Part shown: positions 57,474-64,000 of the stretch, in pieces
Layout of the letters: each line of letters opens with the position of its first letter
Numbering within the stretch: the stretch's first letter is position 1
Source: Dactylosporangium vinaceum
Lineage (GTDB): Bacteria > Actinomycetota > Actinomycetes > Mycobacteriales > Micromonosporaceae
Direction of reading: 5' to 3'
Length of the DNA: 64,000 nt
NCBI RefSeq assembly: GCF_019904175.1
Contig: NZ_CP061913.1
Coordinates: 5,828,001-5,892,000, forward strand
Translations under genes and position numbers: made by a program
The notes under the pieces: model-generated
Seen by the model: only the letters and a program-made list of their open reading frames with translations
Told to the model about the DNA's origin: nothing
Database searches by the model: none

Positions 57474-58289
57474 TCAGCCGGCGCGGCGGCGCATGCCCTC
57501 GGCCAAGGGGGCGTCGTCGAGGGCGCCGGCGGCCAGGCGGGTGCGGACCGTGCGGGTGACCAGGGCGGCGGCCAGGGCGGGGAAGTGTCTGGCCACGGCC
57601 AGCTCGACGCGGCCGCGGGGGGTCGTGGCGAGGTCGCGGGGCGGGCGGGTGGCGGTGGCGGCGTGGAGGATCGCGTCGATCACGCCCGAGACCGGCTCGT
57701 AGCGGGAGACGCCCTCCAGGGACAGGCCGGCGCTGGCGGTCGGGGCGTGGATCGGGGAGGCGACCATGCTCGGGTACACGACGCTGACGCCGATGTGGGT
57801 GCCGACCTCCAGGCGCAGCGCGTCGGCGTAGGCGGTCAGGGCGCGTTTGCTGACACCGTACGCGGCGGCGAGGGGCAGCGGGAGCAGGGCCATGCGGCTG
57901 GCCACGAAGACCACGCGGCCGCGGGAGCGCTCCAGGAGCGCGACGGTGGCGGCGGTGGTGCGCCAGGCGGCCAGGAGGTTGACCTCGAGCTGGCGGCGGA
58001 CCTCCTCGCCGGGTGGGAGCTCGGCCGGGGCCGGGCCGCCCACGCCGGCGTTGTTCACCAGCAGGTCGAGGCCGCCGAGGAGGTCGGCGGCGACGGCGAC
58101 GGCCCGCGGCACGGCATCGTCCGACGTCAGGTCGCACTGCAGGATCGGGGCGGGGCCTGTCGCGGTGGCGACCCGGTCGAGGCCGACCACGTGGGCGCCG
58201 GCGGCGAGCAGGCGGTCGGTCAATGCCCGGCCGAACGTCCCCGCAGCGCCCGTGATGAGCACCCGCCGTCCGTGCAGTGTCAGTGCCAC
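57474..58289 (-). CDS. Short-chain dehydrogenase/reductase paired with the flavin monooxygenase
   Basis: A 271-residue SDR. Cofactor motif VLITGAAGTFGRALTD, then LVNNAGVGG, the catalytic Ser/Tyr/Lys in FVASRMALLPLP and AAYGVSKRALTAYA. The start is GTG 58289, ten bases inside the monooxygenase gene, so the two are co-translated. The pair FMO plus SDR often handles alcohol-ketone-ester conversions (as in Baeyer-Villiger routes); the substrate is unknown. The decayed transposase ends 32 bp beyond the stop. Confidence 0.88.
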   Translation of the reverse strand: MALTLHGRRVLITGAAGTFGRALTDRLLAAGAHVVGLDRVATATGPAPILQCDLTSDDAVPRAVAVAADLLGGLDLLVNNAGVGGPAPAELPPGEEVRRQLEVNLLAAWRTTAATVALLERSRGRVVFVASRMALLPLPLAAAYGVSKRALTAYADALRLEVGTHIGVSVVYPSMVASPIHAPTASAGLSLEGVSRYEPVSGVIDAILHAATATRPPRDLATTPRGRVELAVARHFPALAAALVTRTVRTRLAAGALDDAPLAEGMRRRAG

Positions 58290-59590
58290 GTCACGCTCCC
58301 TGGTTGGGCGCCGGCCCGGGCCCGGCGGTGTCCGGCTTCGAGCTCGGCGGCGGCCTCGGCGAGGTACTCGTCGAAGTCGATGCGCATGGCCGGGCGGCGC
58401 TCGCCCCAGCGGTCGCGGGCCCGGCGCAGGTGGCGCTCGCAGTCGGCGCGCTGCTCGGCCGGGGATGGCAGCGCGTAGCGGCCGGACAGGAACGCGGCGA
58501 CCAGGCGGGCCTGGGCCTCGACGATCGGGAAGGCGGCGCCCGTCGACTGCATGAGGCCCACGAAGAACAGGCCGTGGGAGTCGAGGTGGAAGATCCGGCG
58601 ATACAGCGGGAGCGCGTCGGTCACGGACGGGAGGAACGGCAGCTCGACGCGGTACCCGGTGCACCACACGATCAGGTCCACCTCGTCGCGGTGGCCGTCG
58701 GTGAACACGACCGAGCCGCCGTCGAAGCGGTCGATGCCCGGGCGCACCGCGAGCTCCCCGTGCGTGATCCGCGGCAGCAGCGCGTCGGACAGCGTCGGGT
58801 GGTCCTGCAGGAACCCGTGTGCCGGTGCCGGGAGCCCGTAGCGCTGCGGCGGGCCGACCGCGGTGCGCAGGATCCGCTCGCTGATGCGCTGCCGCAGCCG
58901 CCAGGGCAGGCGCCGGGCGAGGGCGCCGTTGAGGGTGTCGGACGGGCGGCCCAGGAGGTACTTCGGCACCACCCACACGCCCCGGCGCAGCGAGAGCAGT
59001 GCGCGCGCGGCGGTGTGGGAGGCGTCCACGGCGATGTCCATCGCGGAGTTCCCGCCGCCCACGACCAGCACCCGGCGGCCCGCGAGCTGGGCCGGGTCGC
59101 GGTAGTCGTGGCTGTGCATCATGGCGCCGGTGAACTCGCCCGGATACATCGGGTCGGGCCGGCGGGGGATCGAGTTGTGGCCGGTGGCGACGACGACGGC
59201 CGGTGTCGTGTGCACGGTGCCCTCGGCGGTGGTGACCGCCCAGCCCTCGGCCGACGGTGTGACAGCGGTGACCCGCACGCCCGGCCGGACCGCGGCGAGC
59301 AGGTCGAACCCCGAGGCGTAGTCGGCCAGGTAGCGCGCGATGCGGGCGTGGTCGGGGTAGTCGGGCCACCCGGCCGGCATCGGGAAGTCGGCGAACTCGG
59401 TGCGGGTGCGGCTGGTGTTGAGGTGCAGGGTGCTGTAGGCGGAGGAGTCGGGTCCGCCGAGCACCCACAGCCCGCCGGGGCGCTCGCCCGCGTCCAGGCC
59501 GATCGCGGGGACCTGCCGGTCGCGCAGCGCCTTGAGGGTGGCGAGCCCGGCCGGGCCGGCGCCGATCACGACGACCGGTTTATCCAACAC
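58280..59590 (-). CDS. Flavin-containing monooxygenase
   Basis: A 436-residue class B flavin monooxygenase. FAD motif VVVIGAGPAGLATLKAL at the N-terminus, the FMO identifying motif FTGAMMHSHDY near residue 154, and NADPH motif VLVVGGGNSAMDIAV. It oxidises N, S or ketone carbon; Baeyer-Villiger activity is possible. The start is GTG 59590. A -35/-10 pair (TTGACG at 59627-59622 and CATTAT at 59603-59598, 18-bp gap, leftwards) would start transcription at or next to the GTG, so the mRNA may be leaderless. The operator at 59580-59601 covers that site. Confidence 0.9.
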   Translation of the reverse strand: MLDKPVVVIGAGPAGLATLKALRDRQVPAIGLDAGERPGGLWVLGGPDSSAYSTLHLNTSRTRTEFADFPMPAGWPDYPDHARIARYLADYASGFDLLAAVRPGVRVTAVTPSAEGWAVTTAEGTVHTTPAVVVATGHNSIPRRPDPMYPGEFTGAMMHSHDYRDPAQLAGRRVLVVGGGNSAMDIAVDASHTAARALLSLRRGVWVVPKYLLGRPSDTLNGALARRLPWRLRQRISERILRTAVGPPQRYGLPAPAHGFLQDHPTLSDALLPRITHGELAVRPGIDRFDGGSVVFTDGHRDEVDLIVWCTGYRVELPFLPSVTDALPLYRRIFHLDSHGLFFVGLMQSTGAAFPIVEAQARLVAAFLSGRYALPSPAEQRADCERHLRRARDRWGERRPAMRIDFDEYLAEAAAELEAGHRRARAGAQPGSVTWH

Positions 59591-59601
59591 ATGATGGATA
59601 A
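59580..59601. promoter_or_regulatory. TetR operator copy 1 at the monooxygenase start
   Basis: TTATCCA (59580-59586) and TGGATAA (59595-59601) form a perfect 7-bp inverted repeat with an 8-bp spacer. It overlaps the -10 element and the GTG start of the monooxygenase gene. The same dyad with the same spacer occurs at 60285-60305 beside the tetR gene, which makes it a very likely binding site of that regulator. Confidence 0.8.
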
Positions 59602-59623
59602 TGCTCCCCGCCGGTAAATGCCG

Positions 59624-60274
59624 TCAAGCGGCCCCGTACATCCGCCGCAGCCATCGATGGGCGAACGTGCGCACCGCGCGCTGCCGGTCCGCGTCGGGGC
59701 CCTCGTGCAGCACCTGGACGGCGTGGGCGTGCAGTGCCCAGATGAGGCTGCGTACGGCGGTGTGCGGGGCGGGCTCGTGCAGGATCCCGGCCGCGTCGGC
59801 GGCGGCGAGCAGGCGGGCGACCTCGCCGTACAGCGGCGCGGCGTAACGCTCGTCCAGGCCCTCGTGCCCGGCCGGGTCGAGCCAGCGCCGCAGCCACAGC
59901 CCGGTGTTCTCCGGGTGTGCCTCCAGGAAGTCCACGAACGTGTCGACGAGCCGGTGCAGCACCGGCAGCACCGCGTCGGCGCCGCCGGGCAGGGCCAGCC
60001 GGGCGTCCTCGAGGACCGGGGCCAGCGCCGCCCGCTCGGCCGCGAAGACCACGCCGAAGCACGCCTCGTACAGCGCCGCCTTCCCGCCGGTGTGATGGTG
60101 CACGGTGGCCACGTCGACCCCGGCCGCCTCGGCGACCTGCCGCAGGCTCACCGCGGCGAAGCCGTGCCGGGCGAAGAGGCCGACCGCGACGAGCAGGATC
60201 GACTCCCGCGTCGCGGCGCGCTCGTCCCGCCGGGGACGGCCGGGGCCGCGGCGGGGGGTTTCACGCTGCTCCAT
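59624..60274 (-). CDS. TetR-family regulator of the monooxygenase/SDR and MFS genes
   Basis: A 216-residue repressor. Helix-turn-helix: AAVSLRQVAEAAGVDVATVHHHTGGK (HTH part about residues 40-60), preceded by a basic arm (RRGPGRPRRDERAATR). Start ATG 60274. It is divergent from the MFS gene and upstream of the monooxygenase gene on the same strand. Two matching inverted repeats (TATCCA-8 bp-TGGAT) lie in front of both transcription units, so it probably represses FMO-SDR, MFS and itself, being released by the substrate. Confidence 0.92.
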   Translation of the reverse strand: MEQRETPRRGPGRPRRDERAATRESILLVAVGLFARHGFAAVSLRQVAEAAGVDVATVHHHTGGKAALYEACFGVVFAAERAALAPVLEDARLALPGGADAVLPVLHRLVDTFVDFLEAHPENTGLWLRRWLDPAGHEGLDERYAAPLYGEVARLLAAADAAGILHEPAPHTAVRSLIWALHAHAVQVLHEGPDADRQRAVRTFAHRWLRRMYGAA

Positions 60275-60284
60275 CGGCGCCTAG

Positions 60285-60305
60285 TATCCATCAACCGTTG
60301 GATTA
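60285..60305. promoter_or_regulatory. TetR operator copy 2 between tetR and the MFS gene
   Basis: TATCCA (60285-60290), 8-bp spacer, then TGGATTA (60299-60305): the same dyad and spacing as at 59580-59601. Rightwards, TTTCAC (60259-60264) and TAGTAT (60282-60287) are 17 bp apart, a possible MFS promoter whose -10 and start region the operator would cover. It also lies just upstream of the tetR ATG. Confidence 0.78.
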
Positions 60306-60317
60306 CTTGGGAGCGGC

Positions 60318-61700
60318 ATGACCGAGCTGCGTTTGCCCCGGGCCGGGCTGGCCGCGTTCGCGACCGGCTCGTTCGGCATGGGCATCTGGGTGACGGTGCC
60401 GGGCCTGCTGCTGCTGTACTTCCTCACCGACATCCTCGCCGTGACGCCCCTGCTCGCCGGGGCCACGCTGCTGATACCCAAGATCGCCGACGTCGTCCTG
60501 CACCCGTGGGTCGGCACCCTCTCCGACGCCGACCTGGCCCGCCGCGGCCACCGGCGCCGCCTGCTGCTGATCGGCTGCGCACTTGTCGTCGCGTTCGCGG
60601 GCCTGTTCACGGTACCGCCCGCCCTGACCGGCCCGGCCGCGGCCGGCTGGGTCGCGGTCGCCTTCATCGCCGGCAACCTGCTGTTCGCGGCGTACCAGGT
60701 GCCCTACCTCTCGACCCCGGCCGACCTCACGATCGGCTACCACGAGCGGACCCGGCTGATGGGCTTCCGCATGGTGGTGCTGACGATCGGCATCCTGGCC
60801 GGCGGCATCGCGGCGCCGCTGCTCGCCCGGCAGGCCGGCTACGCCACCATGGCCGCCGTCCTCGGCGGGCTGATGCTGGCCGCGCTGCTCGTCGGCGTCA
60901 CCGGGGTCGGCCGCCTCGCCGCCACTGCCGCCGCCACTGCCGCCGCCACTGCCGCCGCCACTGCCGCCGCCACTGCCGCCGCCACTGCCGCCGCCACCGC
61001 CCTGCCGCAGCGCCCCGAGACCGGCCACGGCCTGCTCGTCGCGCTGCGGGACCGGCAGTTCCGCCGGCTCACCGGCTCCTACCTGGCCATGTCGACGACC
61101 TCGCATCTGGTACTCGCGGGCGTCCCCTACTACGCGAAGTACGCACTCGGCCGCCCCGGCCTCACGACCGTCCTGGTCGCCGCGTTCCTGGCCCCGGCCC
61201 TGGTCGCCACGCCGGTCTGGGTGCGGGTCGCCCGCCGCTACGGCAAGCAGCGCGGCCTGCTCGCCGCCCAGGCCGCGTTCGTCGCCGGCTGCCTGGTCCT
61301 GGCGGCCGGTTCGGCGGCCGGCCACGCGGTCGTGGTCGGCGCCGTCGTGGTGCTCGGTGTCGCGTTCGCCGCCCTGCAGCTGCTGCCGTTCTCCATGCTG
61401 CCCGACGTCGTCGCGCACTCGGGCCGGCCGCAGCGGGCGGGCAGCTACACGGGGGTGTGGACGGCGACCGACTCGCTCGGCGGCGCGCTGGGGCCCTACG
61501 TGTACGCCGCCTGCCTGGCTCTCGGGGGCTTCGTCGCCAGCACGGGCGACGAGACGGTACCGCAGCCGGGATCGGCGATCGTCTGGATCCGGCTCGGGTT
61601 CGGGGCGGTACCGGCGACGTTCATGCTCGTGGCCCTGCTGCTGCAGCGCTCCTACACCCTGGACGGCCGGCTGACGGCGCTCAGCGCTCCGCGGCCGTGA
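60318..61700 (+). CDS. MFS transporter (GPH sugar-cation symporter-like)
   Basis: A 460-residue transporter with about twelve helices. It resembles the GPH/MFS_2 group: FGMGIWVTVPGLLLLYFLTDI at the N-terminus, PWVGTLSDADLARRGHRRR in loop 2-3, and PYLSTPADLTIGYHERTRL. The central loop contains a 28-residue Ala-Thr run made by a 12-bp DNA repeat (60918-61001). Its gene is under the TetR operator at 60285, so it probably imports or exports the substrate of the monooxygenase-SDR pair. Its end overlaps the converging hydrolase by 20 bp. Confidence 0.88.
   Translation: MTELRLPRAGLAAFATGSFGMGIWVTVPGLLLLYFLTDILAVTPLLAGATLLIPKIADVVLHPWVGTLSDADLARRGHRRRLLLIGCALVVAFAGLFTVPPALTGPAAAGWVAVAFIAGNLLFAAYQVPYLSTPADLTIGYHERTRLMGFRMVVLTIGILAGGIAAPLLARQAGYATMAAVLGGLMLAALLVGVTGVGRLAATAAATAAATAAATAAATAAATAAATALPQRPETGHGLLVALRDRQFRRLTGSYLAMSTTSHLVLAGVPYYAKYALGRPGLTTVLVAAFLAPALVATPVWVRVARRYGKQRGLLAAQAAFVAGCLVLAAGSAAGHAVVVGAVVVLGVAFAALQLLPFSMLPDVVAHSGRPQRAGSYTGVWTATDSLGGALGPYVYAACLALGGFVASTGDETVPQPGSAIVWIRLGFGAVPATFMLVALLLQRSYTLDGRLTALSAPRP
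60918..61001 (+). repeat. Seven tandem 12-bp repeats in the MFS gene
   Basis: The unit GCCGCCACTGCC repeats seven times (last copy with ACC), coding for AATA tetrapeptides in the cytoplasmic central loop. Each copy keeps the frame, so changes in copy number would only alter loop length. Slippage-prone repeats of this kind are uncommon in such genes. Confidence 0.9.
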
Positions 61701-62523
61701 TGACCTCGGCGGCGACGAGCTCCGGTTCGGTGAACATGACCAGGTGGCCGGAGGACCGGGCCTGCACGAGGCGGCCGTTGGGCAGCGCGTCGGCGGCGCG
61801 GCGGTGGGCGTCGGTGACGGCGGCCCGCACGGCGCGGTCGTACTTCGCGGGTGCGGTGCCGGAGATGACGGTGACCGGGAGGTCGCCCAGGTGCGGCGGC
61901 TCGTCGCGCAGGGTGGGCAGGTCGTCGAGGAAGCACTCCAGCTCGGCGGCCATCGTGCGGGCGGCGCGCACCGTGAAGTCCTCGGCCCGGTGCTCGGCGG
62001 CCACGTCGGGCGGCTGGACCATGCCGGGCCGGCAGCCGAGGCGGTAGAGCCCGGCCCGGGCCATCGCCGGGACCAGCCGCTTCGTCCACGCGAACCGGCG
62101 CCGGGCGGACTTCGCGAAGTACAGCTCACACTGCTCGTCGGTCGGGTCGACAAGCACCAGGCCCTTGATCCGGCCCGGCTCAGCGGCCGCGGCGGCCCGG
62201 GCCAGCGGGGCGCCCCAGCTGTGGCCGACAAGCACGTACGGGCCGTCGCCGAGGTCACGCAGCAGCGCGTCGAGGTCGGAGGCCATCCGGCCGAGGCAGC
62301 GCGGCTCGGGATCGTCGTCGCTGCGGCCGGTGCCGGCCCGGTCGTAGACGACGGCCCGGGTGCGCTCGGCGACGAGCGGCTGGACGAGGCCCCACACGGA
62401 GCGGGACAGGCCCATGCCGGAGACGAACACGACGGTGGTCTCACCGTCGCCGCCGGCCATGTAGTGCAGCCGCCGGCCGTCGCCGGTCCCGGCCCAGCCG
62501 CTGACCCCGTACGAGTGCTCCAC
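61681..62523 (-). CDS. Alpha/beta hydrolase
   Basis: A 280-residue hydrolase. The oxyanion region VVFVSGMGLSRSVW, the YDRAGTGRSD loop and the nucleophile elbow VLVGHSWGAPLAR (Ser) are clear; the catalytic His is in ARSSGHLVMFTEPEL near the end. The start is GTG 62523. It is preceded by an iron-box-like site at 62544-62562, so it may be iron-regulated, for example a siderophore esterase; this is only a hypothesis. The MFS gene converges with it. Confidence 0.87.
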   Translation of the reverse strand: MEHSYGVSGWAGTGDGRRLHYMAGGDGETTVVFVSGMGLSRSVWGLVQPLVAERTRAVVYDRAGTGRSDDDPEPRCLGRMASDLDALLRDLGDGPYVLVGHSWGAPLARAAAAAEPGRIKGLVLVDPTDEQCELYFAKSARRRFAWTKRLVPAMARAGLYRLGCRPGMVQPPDVAAEHRAEDFTVRAARTMAAELECFLDDLPTLRDEPPHLGDLPVTVISGTAPAKYDRAVRAAVTDAHRRAADALPNGRLVQARSSGHLVMFTEPELVAAEVITAAER

Positions 62524-62543
62524 GGCCCGCCCTTCCCTGTTCG

Positions 62544-62562
62544 GAAGGTCAGCCTAACCAAC
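62544..62562. promoter_or_regulatory. Possible IdeR/DmdR iron box upstream of the hydrolase gene
   Basis: The sequence GAAGGTCAGCCTAACCAAC resembles the consensus of actinobacterial iron boxes (TTAGGTTAGGCTAACCTAA) at about 13 of 19 positions, including AGGT, AG, CT and ACC in the right places. It lies about 20-40 bp before the hydrolase GTG at 62523. Chance occurrence cannot be excluded. Confidence 0.45.
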
Positions 62563-62565
62563 CCG

Positions 62566-62595
62566 GTCCCCGGGCCGATGGACCGGCCCGGGGAC
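62566..62595 (-). terminator. Strong hairpin downstream of katG
   Basis: GTCCCCGGGCC (62566-62576) and GGCCCGGGGAC (62585-62595) form a perfect 11-bp GC-rich stem with an 8-base loop, 15 bp after the katG stop on the leftward strand. This is a likely terminator that separates katG from the hydrolase gene. No long U-tract follows, as is common in actinomycetes. Confidence 0.75.
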
Positions 62596-62609
62596 TGGGA
62601 TGAATATGC

Positions 62610-64000
62610 TCAGACCAGGTCGTACCGGTCGTTGTTCATGACCTTCGTCCACGCCTTCGCGAAGTCGCGCACGAGCCGGGCCTCGCCGTCGGACGCGGCG
62701 TAGACCTCGGCGATCGCCCGCAGCTGCGAGTGCGAGCCGAACACCAGGTCGACGGCGGTCGCGGTCCACTTGACCGAGCCGTCGGCGGCCTTGCCCTCGT
62801 ACACGTTCTCGTCCGACTGCGACACCGACCACTCCGTGCCCGCGCGCAGCAGGTTGACGAAGAAGTCGTTGGTGAGCGTGCCGGGCCGGTCGGTGAACAC
62901 GCCGTGGGCCGAGCCGCCGTGGTTGATGTTCAGTGCCCGCAGGCCGCCGACCAGCACCGTCATCTCCGGTGCGGTGAGGTTGAGCAGGTACGACCGGTCG
63001 ACGAGCAGCACCTCGGGCGGCAGCTTGTCGCCGGAGCGGCTCCAGTTGCGGAAGCCGTCCGCGCGCGGTTCCAGGAACCGGAACGAGTCGACGTCCGTCT
63101 GCTCCTGGGTGGCGTCGGTGCGGCCCGGCGCGAACTCGACGGTGATCTCGTGGCCGGCCGCCTTCGCCGCCTGCTCGACGGCCGCGGTGCCGCCGAGCAC
63201 GATGAGGTCGGCGAGCGAGACCGTCCGGCCCTCGGCGTTGAAGTCCTTCTGGATCTGCTCGAGGACCGGCAGTACCACCGCCAGATTCGCCGGCTCGTTG
63301 ACCTCCCAGTCCTTCTGCGGCGCGAGGCGCAGGCGGGCACCGTTGGCCCCGCCGCGCTTGTCGGTGCCGCGGTAGCTGGACGCCGCCGCCCACGCGGTCG
63401 CGATGAGCTGGGTGGTGCTCAGGCCGGAGTCGAGCAGCTTGGCCTTGAGCGCGGCCACGTCCGACTCGTTGATCAGCTCGCCCTCGGCGGCCGGGACCGG
63501 GTCCTGCCAGAGCTGCTGCTCGGGGATCCAGGGCCCGCGGTAGCGCGAGACGGGGCCCATGTCGCGGTGGAGCAGCTTGAACCAGGCCTTCGCGAACGCG
63601 ACCTCGAGCTCCTCCGGGTGCTCGTGGAACCGCTTGGTGATCGGCCCGTAGATCGGGTCGAACCGCAGCGCCAGGTCCGACGTCAGCATCACCGGCGCGT
63701 GGCGCTTGCCCGGGTCGTGCGCGTCCGGGACGGTGTCGGCGCCGGCGTTGTCCTTGGGCTTCCACTGCTTGGCGCCGGCCGGGCTGGTGGTGAGCTCCCA
63801 GTCGTACCCGTAGAGGTTGTCCAGGAACCCGTTGTCCCACGTGGTCGGGGAGTTGGTCCAGGCACCCTCGAGGCCGGAGGTGATCGTGTCGGCGCCCTTG
63901 CCGGTGCCGGCCCGGTTCTTCCAGCCGAGGCCGAGCTGCTCGATCGGCGCGCCCTCGGGCTCCGGCCCGAGGTGCTCGGCCGAGTGCGCCCCGTGGGCCT
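62610..64000 (-). CDS. katG: Catalase-peroxidase, 5' part outside window
   Basis: Heme catalase-peroxidase that removes hydrogen peroxide. About 463 C-terminal residues are in view: the end of the N-terminal domain ([15 protein letters not shown], just after the proximal His region), [20 protein letters not shown], and the whole C-terminal pseudo-peroxidase domain with [19 protein letters not shown] and ends NDRYDLV. The stretch [28 protein letters not shown] is characteristic. The start and the distal-site Arg-Trp-His region lie beyond position 64000. A hairpin terminator follows the stop. Confidence 0.95.
   Translation of the reverse strand, partial: AHGAHSAEHLGPEPEGAPIEQLGLGWKNRAGTGKGADTITSGLEGAWTNSPTTWDNGFLDNLYGYDWELTTSPAGAKQWKPKDNAGADTVPDAHDPGKRHAPVMLTSDLALRFDPIYGPITKRFHEHPEELEVAFAKAWFKLLHRDMGPVSRYRGPWIPEQQLWQDPVPAAEGELINESDVAALKAKLLDSGLSTTQLIATAWAAASSYRGTDKRGGANGARLRLAPQKDWEVNEPANLAVVLPVLEQIQKDFNAEGRTVSLADLIVLGGTAAVEQAAKAAGHEITVEFAPGRTDATQEQTDVDSFRFLEPRADGFRNWSRSGDKLPPEVLLVDRSYLLNLTAPEMTVLVGGLRALNINHGGSAHGVFTDRPGTLTNDFFVNLLRAGTEWSVSQSDENVYEGKAADGSVKWTATAVDLVFGSHSQLRAIAEVYAASDGEARLVRDFAKAWTKVMNNDRYDLV

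Noticed and set aside
60918-61001. Tandem repeat considered as CRISPR-like
   Set aside because: Units are 12 bp without spacers and code for an Ala-Thr run in a transporter.

Overview
The window is very GC-rich, uses many GTG and TTG starts, and has tightly overlapping ATGA/GTGA gene junctions. Together with the Lrp-controlled branched-chain keto-acid dehydrogenase genes, two-component and TetR regulators and a large non-ribosomal peptide locus, this points to an actinomycete chromosome, probably Micromonosporaceae or a relative. The genus is inferred, not proven.

Layout. 1-3.8 kb: the branched-chain 2-oxoacid dehydrogenase operon (E1 alpha, E1 beta, and E2 cut by the left edge) with a divergent Lrp-type regulator. 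3.8-18.4 kb: ordinary chromosomal genes, namely an LtrA-like membrane protein, a GGDEF/EAL protein, an FAD oxidoreductase with a divergent TetR regulator and a clear operator, an acyltransferase, a NarL-type two-component pair, a TerC protein, an allophanate hydrolase and an ankyrin-repeat protein. A decayed YcaQ-like gene lies at about 13 kb.

18.5-40.1 kb: a non-ribosomal peptide cluster. Two genes run leftwards (a free-standing condensation protein and a P-loop kinase). The rest run rightwards as one almost gapless operon: a Cys-type alpha/beta hydrolase, a 30-residue ORF, C-A-PCP (pocket reads as Gly), A-PCP, a relic-A plus PCP, a lone PCP, C-A-PCP (acidic pocket), a short AMP ligase, a 2-deoxy-scyllo-inosose-synthase-like sugar phosphate cyclase, a GT2 glycosyltransferase, an SDR, a 1739-residue C-A-PCP-thioesterase-MFS fusion (pocket reads as Ser; thioesterase with Cys) and an SsuD-like flavin monooxygenase. 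A carbocycle-forming enzyme inside a peptide assembly line, with synthesis, release and export fused in one chain, is the most unusual part of the window. I see no DOI aminotransferase here, so I infer a peptide joined to a non-aminated or otherwise modified cyclitol.

40-46.8 kb: a secreted SGNH hydrolase, a leftward P450/NadR/FMN-reductase group, and a rightward operon headed by a SAM-IV-type riboswitch (GNAT acetyltransferase, M20 deacylase, PLP beta-eliminating lyase) that looks like salvage of S-substituted cysteines. 46.9-51.5 kb: a palindrome-headed operon of a membrane protein, a HerA-like ATPase and an Ala-rich repeat protein. 53.4-57.5 kb: a lower-GC accessory patch with a membrane protein of unknown role, a DUF1963 protein, an intact IS5-family transposase and a decayed one. 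57.5-62.5 kb: a flavin monooxygenase/SDR pair, a TetR regulator and an MFS transporter joined by two copies of the same operator, then a hydrolase preceded by an iron-box-like site. 62.6-64 kb: katG, cut by the right edge.
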